This document shows positions 26,569 to 34,112 of a DNA stretch of 64,000 nucleotides, piece by piece (the first letter of the stretch is position 1; each line of letters starts with the position of its first letter). The DNA is taken from assembly GCA_017985935.1 (NCBI GenBank), contig JAGNWT010000002.1, positions 1-64,000 of the forward strand, given 5' to 3'. The notes under the pieces are model-generated. The model ran no database searches. It saw nothing but the letters and a program-made list of their open reading frames with translations, and was not told the origin of the DNA. Position numbers and translations under genes: made by a program. The DNA is from Anaerolineales bacterium. GTDB taxonomy: Bacteria; Chloroflexota; Anaerolineae; Anaerolineales; Villigracilaceae.

Positions 26569-27482
26569 ATCTTCTCTACTATTCTTAACTTGGCGCTGCG
26601 CGCTCTCGGGTTGTCTTTTATTTCCATTTCAGAGGCCGTGATCGGCTTCTTATTGATCAGGGTTACGACCGCCGCCCGTTCCACTTCATAAATTCTTTCG
26701 TAAGGCGGGTTGACGATCTCTTTGCTCAGCTCTCGAAAATAATCCTTGACGATACGGTCTTCCAAAGAGTGGAAGGAGATCACTGCGAGCCTTCCACCGG
26801 ACCTGAGGCTGGCTACTGCCTGCGGAAGGGTTTTCTCCACTGCGGCCAGTTCATCGTTGACGGCGATCCTCAGCGCCTGGAAGGTCTGTGTCGCCGGGTG
26901 GACACGGTCACCCCTTCGGGGCGATGCCTTCTCGATCACAGCAACCAGTTCCCGGGTCGTGTGGATCGGTCGGCTTTCAACGACCGCCCGCGCGATCCTG
27001 CGGGCATCGCGGTCCTCGCCGTAGCGAAAGATCAAGTCGGCGAGATCCTCCTGGCTCAAAGTGTTCACCAGGTCTGCCGCGCTTTGCAATGCGCCCGGAC
27101 CGAAGCGCATATCGAGCGGACCATCCTGCATGAATGAAAATCCGCGTTCGGCATTGTCAAACTGCATGGACGATGCCCCGAGGTCGAGCACCATACCGTC
27201 GATCGCATCCCAACGCAGGGAGGTCAACTGGCTTTTGAGAGTGATGTGGGAGGCTTGCGCGAGATGTATGCGCCCCTCGTAAGGAGCCAAGGTCTCGCGA
27301 GCAAGCGCCAAAGCCTTCGGGTCAACATCGAGACCCAGCAAAAGCCCATCCGGCGCGCAAGCCTCCAGTATCCCGCGAGCGTGTCCGCCCGCGCCCAATG
27401 TACCATCCACATAATGACCACCGCTTTTGGGTTGCAGTGCGTGTATAATCTCTTGATAAAGTACAGGTGTATGCGCGTTCAT
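26565..27482 (-). CDS. rsmH: 16S rRNA (cytosine1402-N4)-methyltransferase RsmH
   Basis: The ATG at 27482 (305 residues) gives the family start 'MNAHTPVLYQEIIHALQP'; the open frame continues to 27638 but would overlap mraZ. RsmH (MraW) methylates N4 of C1402 in the 16S rRNA decoding centre. The SAM-binding loop 'YVDGTLGAGGHARGILE' (24-40), 'GMVLDLGASSMQFDNAERGF' and 'AVISFHSLEDRIVKDYFREL' are diagnostic. It is 46 nt behind mraZ and overlaps ftsL by 4 nt. Confidence 0.95.
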   Translation of the reverse strand: MNAHTPVLYQEIIHALQPKSGGHYVDGTLGAGGHARGILEACAPDGLLLGLDVDPKALALARETLAPYEGRIHLAQASHITLKSQLTSLRWDAIDGMVLDLGASSMQFDNAERGFSFMQDGPLDMRFGPGALQSAADLVNTLSQEDLADLIFRYGEDRDARRIARAVVESRPIHTTRELVAVIEKASPRRGDRVHPATQTFQALRIAVNDELAAVEKTLPQAVASLRSGGRLAVISFHSLEDRIVKDYFRELSKEIVNPPYERIYEVERAAVVTLINKKPITASEMEIKDNPRARSAKLRIVEKI

Positions 27483-27528
27483 GTCTGTTCTCGGCAGTGA
27501 CAGGTCTACACCTGCCCGCTGGCAGCCG

Positions 27529-27975
27529 CTACGCCTTGGATGATGAAAGGTCCAACGCAGAGAAACGCGCGTTATTGGCTTCGATATTTTGAACCTGAGC
27601 CATTTGCTCGGTCCATGAGGCAGGAGTCCACACTTCAAAGTACTCGCCCTGCCCCGCCACGATCAACTCGCCGCTCTCGATACCAAGGAAGGCACGCAGG
27701 CTCTGCGGAACGAGGATACGCCCCACCTTGTCCACTTCCACCGGGCAGGCATTCGAAAGGATCAGGCGGCGCAAAAGGCGGGCGGTGGGGTCAGCCAGGT
27801 TCATGGCTTCGATCCGCTCATAAACCTGCTTGAAGTACGTTTCGGTCATTACCATGAGGCATTTATCAAAGCCCTGGGTAATGAAGGCGCCTTCCACCAA
27901 CAACTCACGATAACGCACTGGGATCATCAGGCGTCCTTTTTCATCGAGGGTGTGTTGGTAGTGCCAAACGAACAT
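27529..27975 (-). CDS. mraZ: Transcriptional regulator MraZ
   Basis: This 148-residue protein has two SpoVT/AbrB-like repeats: 'HQYTLDEKGRLMIPVRYRELL'-like (actual 'HTLDEKGRLMIPVRYREL', about 9-26) and 'EVDKVGRILVPQSLRAFLGI' (about 79-98). MraZ oligomerises and represses its own dcw promoter in characterised bacteria. It is the first gene of the cluster, and the three 10-bp-spaced GTGGTA repeats 61-90 nt upstream (28036-28064) are its expected binding site, so autoregulation is likely. Confidence 0.95.
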   Translation of the reverse strand: MFVWHYQHTLDEKGRLMIPVRYRELLVEGAFITQGFDKCLMVMTETYFKQVYERIEAMNLADPTARLLRRLILSNACPVEVDKVGRILVPQSLRAFLGIESGELIVAGQGEYFEVWTPASWTEQMAQVQNIEANNARFSALDLSSSKA

Positions 27976-28035
27976 TTGTGCTAATTTTCCTTTTAATGAG
28001 ACGAACGCCAGGGAAACCCGGCGCTCCTAAAACCT

Positions 28036-28064
28036 TCCTACCACTTCCTACCACTTTCTACCAC
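28036..28064 (-). promoter_or_regulatory. MraZ box: three direct repeats with 10-bp period
   Basis: On the minus strand the sequence reads GTGGTAGAAA, GTGGTAGGAA, GTGGTAGG. The TGGTA core recurs every 10 bp, which matches the TGGGN-N5 layout of known MraZ boxes apart from TGGTA replacing TGGGN. The array starts one base after the -10 hexamer, so it overlies the transcription start site. Confidence 0.8.
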
Positions 28065-28092
28065 ATTATACTGGTTTGTGGTTTAAAATCAA
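28065..28092 (-). promoter_or_regulatory. Promoter of the dcw (mraZ) cluster
   Basis: On the minus strand a TTGATT -35 element (28087-28092), a 16-bp spacer and a perfect TATAAT -10 (28065-28070) precede mraZ by 89 nt. The MraZ box follows directly. Confidence 0.8.
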
Positions 28093-28143
28093 GAGAGAAA
28101 AGGTGGTCATTTCGTTGGCAATTAAGTACCATAGGAAATAGAC

Positions 28144-29034
28144 ATGCAAACCTCCCCCCCATACACCCTGCTGGAAGCCGCCAACTGGCAAGATTACGAA
28201 CTGCTAGACTCAGGTGACGGACTCAAACTTGAAAGATTCGGAAAATATATTTTCTCCCGCCCTGAATCGCAAGCCATGTGGAGCCGCGCCCTGCCCATCT
28301 CAGAATGGAATAATGCCCACGCCGTATTCCAACCCACCGGCGAAGAAAGCGGCGGTCACTGGGATTTCAAAAAGAAGGTCGAAGAAAAATGGGAGATGAA
28401 ATACGGACAGCTCAAATTTTGGGCGATGACCACCCCGGGGCGGCATCTTGGAGTTTTTCCTGAAGTTGCCGCTCATTGGGACTTCATGGCTGATTCCGTC
28501 CGAAAGACGAATCGCAGCCCAAAGGTCCTCAACCTATTTGGCTATACAGGTTTGGCATCGCTAGCCGCCGCAGCCGCCGGGGCGCAGGTGACCCATGTGG
28601 ACGCCTCTAAAAAATCGGTCGGATGGGCCCGGGAGAATCAGACCCTCTCCAACCTGGGCGACAAGCCCATCCGCTGGATCGTTGAAGACGCAGTTAAATA
28701 TGTAGAAAGAGAAGCACGACGCGGAGTCAAATACGATGGCATCATCCTTGACCCGCCCAAGTTTGGGCGCGGTCCCAAGGGAGAGATCTGGGAAGTGTAC
28801 AAATCCCTGCCCAATCTTTTGGAAGCCTGTCGCCTGTGCCTGAGCGACTCTCCCCTGTTCGTGATCGTTACCGTTTACGCCGTGCGGGCATCCGCCATCC
28901 ATGTGGCACAGGCACTGGATGAAATGATGAAAAAGCACAAAGGAAGTATAGACAGCGGAGAACTGGTCACCCGCGAGTCGAGCGCGAACCGCCTGCTCTC
29001 ACAAGCAGTCTACGCCAGATGGTCATCTAAATAA
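28144..29034 (+). CDS. SAM-dependent methyltransferase, RlmI/RlmK-like
   Basis: This 296-residue Rossmann methyltransferase has 'VLNLFGYTGLASLAAAAAGA' as the SAM motif, 'VTHVDASKKSVGWARENQ' as motif II and 'YDGIILDPPKFGRGPKGEIW' as the NPPY-like catalytic segment. It is similar to the catalytic half of RlmI/RlmK but lacks the N-terminal PUA domain. The RlmI catalytic Cys is not evident at the expected place ('FVIVTVYAVRAS'), so C5-cytosine methylation is doubtful. The substrate, probably RNA, is unknown. The gene is divergent from mraZ and is followed by a bidirectional terminator. Confidence 0.75.
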   Translation: MQTSPPYTLLEAANWQDYELLDSGDGLKLERFGKYIFSRPESQAMWSRALPISEWNNAHAVFQPTGEESGGHWDFKKKVEEKWEMKYGQLKFWAMTTPGRHLGVFPEVAAHWDFMADSVRKTNRSPKVLNLFGYTGLASLAAAAAGAQVTHVDASKKSVGWARENQTLSNLGDKPIRWIVEDAVKYVEREARRGVKYDGIILDPPKFGRGPKGEIWEVYKSLPNLLEACRLCLSDSPLFVIVTVYAVRASAIHVAQALDEMMKKHKGSIDSGELVTRESSANRLLSQAVYARWSSK

Positions 29035-29067
29035 AAAAATCCGAGGCTTACCGCCTCGGATTTTTTT
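29033..29067. terminator. Bidirectional intrinsic terminator
   Basis: The hairpin CCGAGGC-TTACC-GCCTCGG with A-tract before and T-tract after serves the methyltransferase on the plus strand and the convergent 302-residue membrane gene on the minus strand. Confidence 0.85.
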
Positions 29068-29069
29068 GT

Positions 29070-29978
29070 CTATCCTTTTGGATCTTGCGATCCGCTTGAA
29101 CTGCTCTTACTTGGAGAAGCTACTTTCTTCAAAAGGTCATACCAGAAAGAAGATCCCTGCGAGACCGCGGCGGCCGTGAGACCCAAACCAAGCATCTTAA
29201 GAAACACAAAAGAAGCCCATCCGTTGTAATCTCCCGCATCCGGAAGTTTCTCGGTCTGCCACCAGCCAAGGCGGATGGAGTACGCGCTGAGATCATCGAG
29301 GATCTCACCAATATCCGCATCGGGTCCTTCTCGTGCCACGACCGCATCGGCCTGGGCTACCGCGATAGCCCGCAACTCGGCGCTTGACCATAATGCTTTC
29401 GCAAGTTGAATGGAATCCGTCCCAAACAAGACGGTCATTCCCACAGAGAGAATAATGACAAAACTGCGAGCCCGGGCGCGGAAAGTTGCCGCAGCCTGGT
29501 CGAGCATGCCGGTGAAGTAGGCTGTGGTGCGTACACGCAGTTCAGAAATACTGGTCACACCTTTATTGATCCAATCGATGAACGCCTGCTTACCTTCCGA
29601 TTCAGGGAGTTTATCCACGGCGTCTGCCAACTCGAGCAGATTCATCTCGCCCCGGGCGGTCAGCCCTGAAAGGTCGAAGAAGGCATCTACCAGAGTGGCG
29701 ACCGGAATCTTCTCAACCCGTTTGGGCTCGGTCACAGATCCAAAAACGCTCAGGAAGCCTTTGTAACGGATGGGGCGCAAGGCTTTCAATTGGGGCATAT
29801 CCAAAAGATCTTTGATCCGTTTATCGCCAACGATCTTGATCAGGTACTGCTCCAACGCCTTTCCACGCGACTCAAGCATCTCATTGATCCATTGGGTGAT
29901 CATCGAAACCACCGACCCCAAAAGATAATATACAACGATAAGACCTACGGCAACATCTAACGTTTGCGAAATGGACAT
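29070..29978 (-). CDS. Uncharacterised three-span membrane protein
   Basis: This 302-residue protein has spans at about 8-28, 172-190 and 254-272. The N-terminal pattern 'LDVAVGLIVVYYLLGSVVSM' followed by 'WINEMLESRGKALEQYLIKI' resembles, from memory, a widely distributed family of unnamed bacterial membrane proteins. The loop between spans 1 and 2 (about 30-170) should be a sizable soluble domain, and the tail is Ser/Lys-rich. It starts 19 nt behind the Vps62-like gene and is probably in its operon. The function is unknown. Confidence 0.65.
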   Translation of the reverse strand: MSISQTLDVAVGLIVVYYLLGSVVSMITQWINEMLESRGKALEQYLIKIVGDKRIKDLLDMPQLKALRPIRYKGFLSVFGSVTEPKRVEKIPVATLVDAFFDLSGLTARGEMNLLELADAVDKLPESEGKQAFIDWINKGVTSISELRVRTTAYFTGMLDQAAATFRARARSFVIILSVGMTVLFGTDSIQLAKALWSSAELRAIAVAQADAVVAREGPDADIGEILDDLSAYSIRLGWWQTEKLPDAGDYNGWASFVFLKMLGLGLTAAAVSQGSSFWYDLLKKVASPSKSSSSGSQDPKG

Positions 29979-29997
29979 ACGCTTCTCCTTGTTAAGT

Positions 29998-31554
29998 TTA
30001 GTACGATCTTTTATCCAGCTCTGCGAGCCAATCCAACGGCTTACTCCAACGTATTCTTTCCTTCACTGCAGCCGCGCCTTTTTCGGGTCTGTCCCATTGA
30101 GGTCCAGGCGGCCCCGATTCGTCCTTTAGAAAACTCTTAACACCCCACAATCCCTTATATTGTAACCAATCAACTTCGGAATTCAATAGTATTTGTGACC
30201 ATCTACTTTCACGGGGGCGGGTCGTCGCACGCTCAGACATGACGTGTTTCAAATAATCGGACGAGTCCATTCTCTCTTCACACGGATCGTCTCCTGTGTG
30301 ACCGATCCGAAAACCGTCGCCGGTCGCCAACTCCATCGGCAGGCTAACAATGAAATGATCGGTCTCATCACGCAATGCGTCAAACCCATCCTGCGCCAGA
30401 AGATTTCCCCGCATGATGGATAGGTCTTTCAACGCCAGCCGCCTCGCCTTTTGACTTGGATTAAGCAGCAAAAAAAGATAATGGATCAAGCCATCGACCC
30501 AGAACAACAAGCGCTGAAGTCTTCCCGGTTTATACATGCTCGGCGAGCGGATCACCTCGGGCTTGCTGTAATTTGCATGAGACCCAAGAGCAACATACAC
30601 AATGGGATGTGTGGTCGGCTGACCCTGATCGTCGAGCGCGAGGCAAACATTCTCCCATCTTTCAAAATTCCCCGCACCGTGCTGTGAGAACAAGACCGAA
30701 TACGGATCTCCGTTCTTGAGGTAAACCGCCACCATCTCCCAATCTCCTTCGTGATGGTTCATGCCGTTTGCCGCAAGCCGCCAGTCATTGAACGCGTAGA
30801 AAAAATGATATTGCAGAATCGTCCAGTGGTTCGACTGGGAGTCAGCTTCATAAAGCACGCGCCCGTAATACACCGGTCGGGGATCGTCCTCCAGGATCCG
30901 GGCATACTGCCGATAAGCCTCCTGAGCGATCTTCTCAGTGGCTTGAGAAAGAATATCCATGATCACACCCGGACCTTCCGGAACGACTCGTTCCAAAACA
31001 AATTTCATGGTCCGAACGGACAGATAGAACAAGGCAAGCAAATAGATCGGGAGCAGGATCAAATACTCAACAGCAATGCTGATGTACTGACTGGGACGAA
31101 GGAAGAACCAAATCGGCGCAGCCTCCAGCACAAGAAAGAACGACGCCGCGATCGCTGCAGGGATGATCCGCAGCCGAATGGGCGACGCCAGCATAAAAAC
31201 GATCAACGCTGCAAGGAGAGACAAAGAAACTGCAACCTCGATCCCCGCTAAATGCCCAATGAACCACCCGCTTACGATCCCGGCCACCGATAAAGCCGCC
31301 CACCAAACCCAGATATCTGAGTCATACAATGGCTTGTTCACAAAGCGCAAATAGAATTGCTCGCTTTCAAACTTACCGATCCGATCGATCAACGGCTCAT
31401 TCAGATGCGAAAGTAACTCCAGAACGCCCTGAGGTCCGCTGGCAAAAATGGAACACTTCTCAACATAGCGATCCACCGCCATGGGGAAAAATCTTTCACT
31501 CTTTGCAAAGCGAAGCACAGGCTCAAATTTTACGAGCAATTCAAGTTCATTCAT
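29998..31554 (-). CDS. Membrane protein with Vps62-like domain
   Basis: This 518-residue protein has an N-terminal soluble part (1-80), about four spans (roughly 80-103, 107-126, 131-151 and 158-180) and a large C-terminal domain. That domain carries 'HHEGDWEMVAVYL' (267-279), 'SQHGAGNFERWENV' (290-303) and 'HPIVYVALGSHANY' (316-329), which is the pattern of Vps62-like proteins. The His, Glu, Asp and Trp residues could form a metal or catalytic site, but no activity is established for the family. It is divergent from galK with only 26 bp between start codons, and precedes the three-span membrane gene by 19 nt. Confidence 0.65.
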   Translation of the reverse strand: MNELELLVKFEPVLRFAKSERFFPMAVDRYVEKCSIFASGPQGVLELLSHLNEPLIDRIGKFESEQFYLRFVNKPLYDSDIWVWWAALSVAGIVSGWFIGHLAGIEVAVSLSLLAALIVFMLASPIRLRIIPAAIAASFFLVLEAAPIWFFLRPSQYISIAVEYLILLPIYLLALFYLSVRTMKFVLERVVPEGPGVIMDILSQATEKIAQEAYRQYARILEDDPRPVYYGRVLYEADSQSNHWTILQYHFFYAFNDWRLAANGMNHHEGDWEMVAVYLKNGDPYSVLFSQHGAGNFERWENVCLALDDQGQPTTHPIVYVALGSHANYSKPEVIRSPSMYKPGRLQRLLFWVDGLIHYLFLLLNPSQKARRLALKDLSIMRGNLLAQDGFDALRDETDHFIVSLPMELATGDGFRIGHTGDDPCEERMDSSDYLKHVMSERATTRPRESRWSQILLNSEVDWLQYKGLWGVKSFLKDESGPPGPQWDRPEKGAAAVKERIRWSKPLDWLAELDKRSY

Positions 31555-31573
31555 GCGGTCTCTATGGTATAAA
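31546..31573 (+). promoter_or_regulatory. galK promoter, probably leaderless
   Basis: TATAAA (31568-31573) lies seven bases before the galK ATG at 31581, with a weak TTCATT 16 bp upstream. No Shine-Dalgarno sequence is seen. The element sits in the 26-bp gap shared with the divergent Vps62-like gene, for which a TATACC box is present on the other strand. Confidence 0.45.
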
Positions 31574-31580
31574 AGCGATT

Positions 31581-32720
31581 ATGGAAACTCAAACCCTTGA
31601 ACAATCCTTCTTCACCCATTTTAACTCCAAACCTGAGCTGATCGTCTGCGCACCGGGCCGGGTCAACCTGATTGGAGAGCACACCGACTACAACGATGGA
31701 TTCGTCCTGCCAATGGCGATCGACCGGGCTGTTTGGATGGCGCTCACCCCCCGGGCGGATTCGCAGGTTCGGGTCCGCTCTCTGGACCTTGGAGTTGATT
31801 CTGTTTTCGATCTGCATTCTCTCATCAAAGAAGAAGGCTGGGCGGAATACATCAAGGGTATTGCCAATGAACTTATCAAGGCTGGGTATCCGGTCAGAGG
31901 ATTTGACGCGGTAATGACAGGCAACGTTCCGCGCGGCGCAGGGCTATCATCATCCGCCGCTGTGGAGCTCGCGACCGCCCGCGCCTTCTCAGCCGTTTCA
32001 GGTATTGAATGGAACGCGGCAAAGATGGCACAGATCGCGCAAAAAGCAGAGAATGAATGGGTGGGAGTCAACTGCGGCATTATGGATCAAATGGCAAGCG
32101 CTGCATCAAAGGAAGGCTTCGCATTATTTCTTGATTGCCGCACCCTTGAATTTCAGCACGCACCTCTACCGCTGAAGACAGCGGTCGTTGTATTAGACAC
32201 CTCCACAAGGCGCGGGCTGGTCACTTCTGCTTATAACGAGCGAAGAAATCAATGCGAAGAAGCGGCCCGCTGGTTCGGAGTAAAGGCACTGCGCGATGTA
32301 AGCGTAGAAGAGTTCGAGAGCAAAACAAAATCAGGCAACCTGAACGAGATCGCACGCAAGCGGGCGAGGCATATCATCACTGAAAACGAGAGAGTGCTGG
32401 AAGCCGTCCGTGTAATGAAAGATGGAAATGTAAAACGGCTAGGGGAACTTTTCAATGCCAGTCATGCCAGCCTGCGCGATGATTTCGAAGTAACCAATGA
32501 AGCGTTGAATCAGATCGTTGAATGCGCGCAGGAACAACCCAGCTGCCATGGCGCAAGAATGACAGGCGCGGGATTCGGCGGATGCGCCGTGGCTTTGGTT
32601 GCGGAAGAGAAAGCCGCGGAGTTCGTTGATGCCACTTCAGCGGCATACAAGCAAAGGTCCGGGCTGACCGCGAACGTCTATGTCTGCAAGGCAAGCGCGG
32701 GAGCGAGCATCCTAAAATAA
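31581..32720 (+). CDS. galK: Galactokinase
   Basis: The ATG at 31581 gives 379 residues, close to E. coli GalK (382); the frame is open far upstream but overlaps the divergent gene. It phosphorylates galactose at C1 with ATP (Leloir pathway). GHMP motifs are clear: the galactokinase signature 'GRVNLIGEHTDYNDGFVLPM' (26-45), the ATP loop 'GAGLSSSAAVELA' and the C-terminal 'GARMTGAGFGGCAVAL'. No galT, galE or galM is in the window. A GH4 glycosidase lies 1.4 kb downstream on the other strand and could supply galactose. Confidence 0.93.
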   Translation: METQTLEQSFFTHFNSKPELIVCAPGRVNLIGEHTDYNDGFVLPMAIDRAVWMALTPRADSQVRVRSLDLGVDSVFDLHSLIKEEGWAEYIKGIANELIKAGYPVRGFDAVMTGNVPRGAGLSSSAAVELATARAFSAVSGIEWNAAKMAQIAQKAENEWVGVNCGIMDQMASAASKEGFALFLDCRTLEFQHAPLPLKTAVVVLDTSTRRGLVTSAYNERRNQCEEAARWFGVKALRDVSVEEFESKTKSGNLNEIARKRARHIITENERVLEAVRVMKDGNVKRLGELFNASHASLRDDFEVTNEALNQIVECAQEQPSCHGARMTGAGFGGCAVALVAEEKAAEFVDATSAAYKQRSGLTANVYVCKASAGASILK

Positions 32721-32734
32721 ATTGTCAATTAAAT

Positions 32735-32767
32735 AAAAAGAGGACCCGGGCTGCCGGGTCCTCTTTT
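32735..32767. terminator. Bidirectional intrinsic terminator between galK and the ATP-grasp gene
   Basis: AGAGGACCCGG / CCGGGTCCTCT forms an 11-bp stem with a short loop, with A- and T-tracts on both sides, between convergent genes. Confidence 0.88.
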
Positions 32768-32773
32768 TATTTT

Positions 32774-33793
32774 TTAGCTGTAAGCCATCTGCTCGATCTC
32801 AATGGCGCGCTTGCGAGGCTGGCGCTTGACGATCTTTTCAGCAGCAATTCGAGACTGTCTCATCAGGGCATTGCGAATGATCAACTTCATGAACTTGGTG
32901 TGATCGGTGGGGTCGTTGAGCAATGAGAAATCTGCCGAGCCCGGCTCATGCGGCGGATAGAATATGCCGCAGTTGGGATTGATCTCAAGCATGTAGATCA
33001 CGCCATCTGCATCCATGCGATAGTCACAACGAGCGTATCCATTGCCGCCCAACTCCTTGAATACACGCATGGTCTGTTCACGCAGAACTTTCTGGATCTT
33101 GGGGTCATCCACTACCGCCACAGACATTTTCTCGTATTCAACCCATTTCATTTCATAATGTTTGAAAGACTCGCCCTTCGGGAAGATGAATTCCACGGGG
33201 ATGAAGGTGTGAGGCTTCTTGGGGTCGTCGGGGTTTTCTGCGATGAGGCATGTAAACTCGCGTCCTTCGACAAACTCTTCAACGAGGGCGCGCCCAAATT
33301 CTTCGATCTCGATCTGTAATTGCTCGCGCAATTGTTCAAGATTTACGACCCGGGAATTTCGGCGGATGCCAACGCTGGCGTATCCATGCGGGGGCTTGAT
33401 CAGCATGGGGAATTTCAGGCGCTTGGCAACCTTCTCTGCATCTTCCACGCGGTTCACGAAGACCCAGCTCGGAGTAGGAACTGATACCCGGCGCGCTGCG
33501 TTCTTCATCTCATCGCGGGTGGGGTCAAAGAATTTTGAATTCGCCCCGGTGAAGGCGGCATTGTATTTTTCAAGAGCGTTCACGAGCGCAATACCGGAGA
33601 GCGCATCATCCGGTGTTCCATCACACAAGTTAACAAACACATCAACACCCTCATCCATAAGATCGCGAATTTGCTTTTCAACATTCTTCGGTCCCACAAG
33701 ATGCTGCTTCCAACGATACCCATCCATGTACGGCGACGGATCGTAAGGGATATCGTTTTCTTCGGGAGTGCTTGTCAATACACAGATATACAT
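32774..33793 (-). CDS. Ddl-like ATP-grasp ligase (orphan)
   Basis: This 339-residue protein has the ATP-grasp fold of the D-Ala-D-Ala ligase group: 'KFPMLIKPPHGYASVGI' (ATP-binding Lys and glycine-rich loop), 'ALVEEFVEGREFTCLI', 'GYARCDYRMDADGVIYMLEI' followed by 'NPNCGIFYPP' (metal-binding Glu/Asn). It lacks the Ddl N-terminal 'GG.S.EH..S' motif; the segment 'DVFVNLCDGTPDDALSGIAL' stands where Ddl has its 'hP..hG..GEDG' segment. It is therefore unlikely to be a second housekeeping Ddl and probably ligates another carboxylate with an amine. AAGGA precedes the start. The 319-bp AT-rich gap upstream sets it apart as a single-gene unit. Confidence 0.75.
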   Translation of the reverse strand: MYICVLTSTPEENDIPYDPSPYMDGYRWKQHLVGPKNVEKQIRDLMDEGVDVFVNLCDGTPDDALSGIALVNALEKYNAAFTGANSKFFDPTRDEMKNAARRVSVPTPSWVFVNRVEDAEKVAKRLKFPMLIKPPHGYASVGIRRNSRVVNLEQLREQLQIEIEEFGRALVEEFVEGREFTCLIAENPDDPKKPHTFIPVEFIFPKGESFKHYEMKWVEYEKMSVAVVDDPKIQKVLREQTMRVFKELGGNGYARCDYRMDADGVIYMLEINPNCGIFYPPHEPGSADFSLLNDPTDHTKFMKLIIRNALMRQSRIAAEKIVKRQPRKRAIEIEQMAYS

Positions 33794-34112
33794 AATCTAT
33801 CCTTTGTAATCATCCTTCTCTATTACTGTCATCATTTATCAACTCGTTCAACATTGAAAAATTTTGGCGATCACATTACACAACATGATCAACAACATTG
33901 AACATATAAAATTATTATCTATGCATCCATTGTATCTATATATTGATTAATGTAAAGGGTTTTGAATATGTTTTTATCTTAAAATATCAATGTGTGTTTG
34001 CATATTCGTAAATAATTTTTCATTAAGGTTTTTAAGGTCTTTAACGTTATTAAGAATAAAAGGCGCAGGACATGAACACATCCCGCGCCTTAAACACTGC
34101 ACATTAACAAAT
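33794..34112. other. AT-rich intergenic region
   Basis: This 319-bp gap is clearly more AT-rich than its surroundings. It contains no convincing gene. It holds the upstream region of the ATP-grasp gene, including a TTCAA-CA-TTGAA palindrome (33847-33858) and a second CAACATTGAA copy at 33893-33902, and at its far end the terminator of the GH4 gene (34058-34093). Confidence 0.6.
34058..34093 (-). terminator. Intrinsic terminator of the GH4 gene
   Basis: On the minus strand AAGGCGCGGGATGTG pairs with the downstream TCCTGCGCCTT around a short loop, followed by TTTATTC, about 20 nt behind the stop codon. Confidence 0.75.

Noticed and set aside
27483-27638. Longer N-terminus for rsmH
   Set aside because: It overlaps the mraZ coding region and is not homologous; the ATG at 27482 gives the conserved family start.
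28033-28064. Short tandem repeats suggestive of a CRISPR fragment
   Set aside because: The units are 10 bp without spacers and lie on the mraZ promoter, which fits an MraZ box instead; no cas gene is present.
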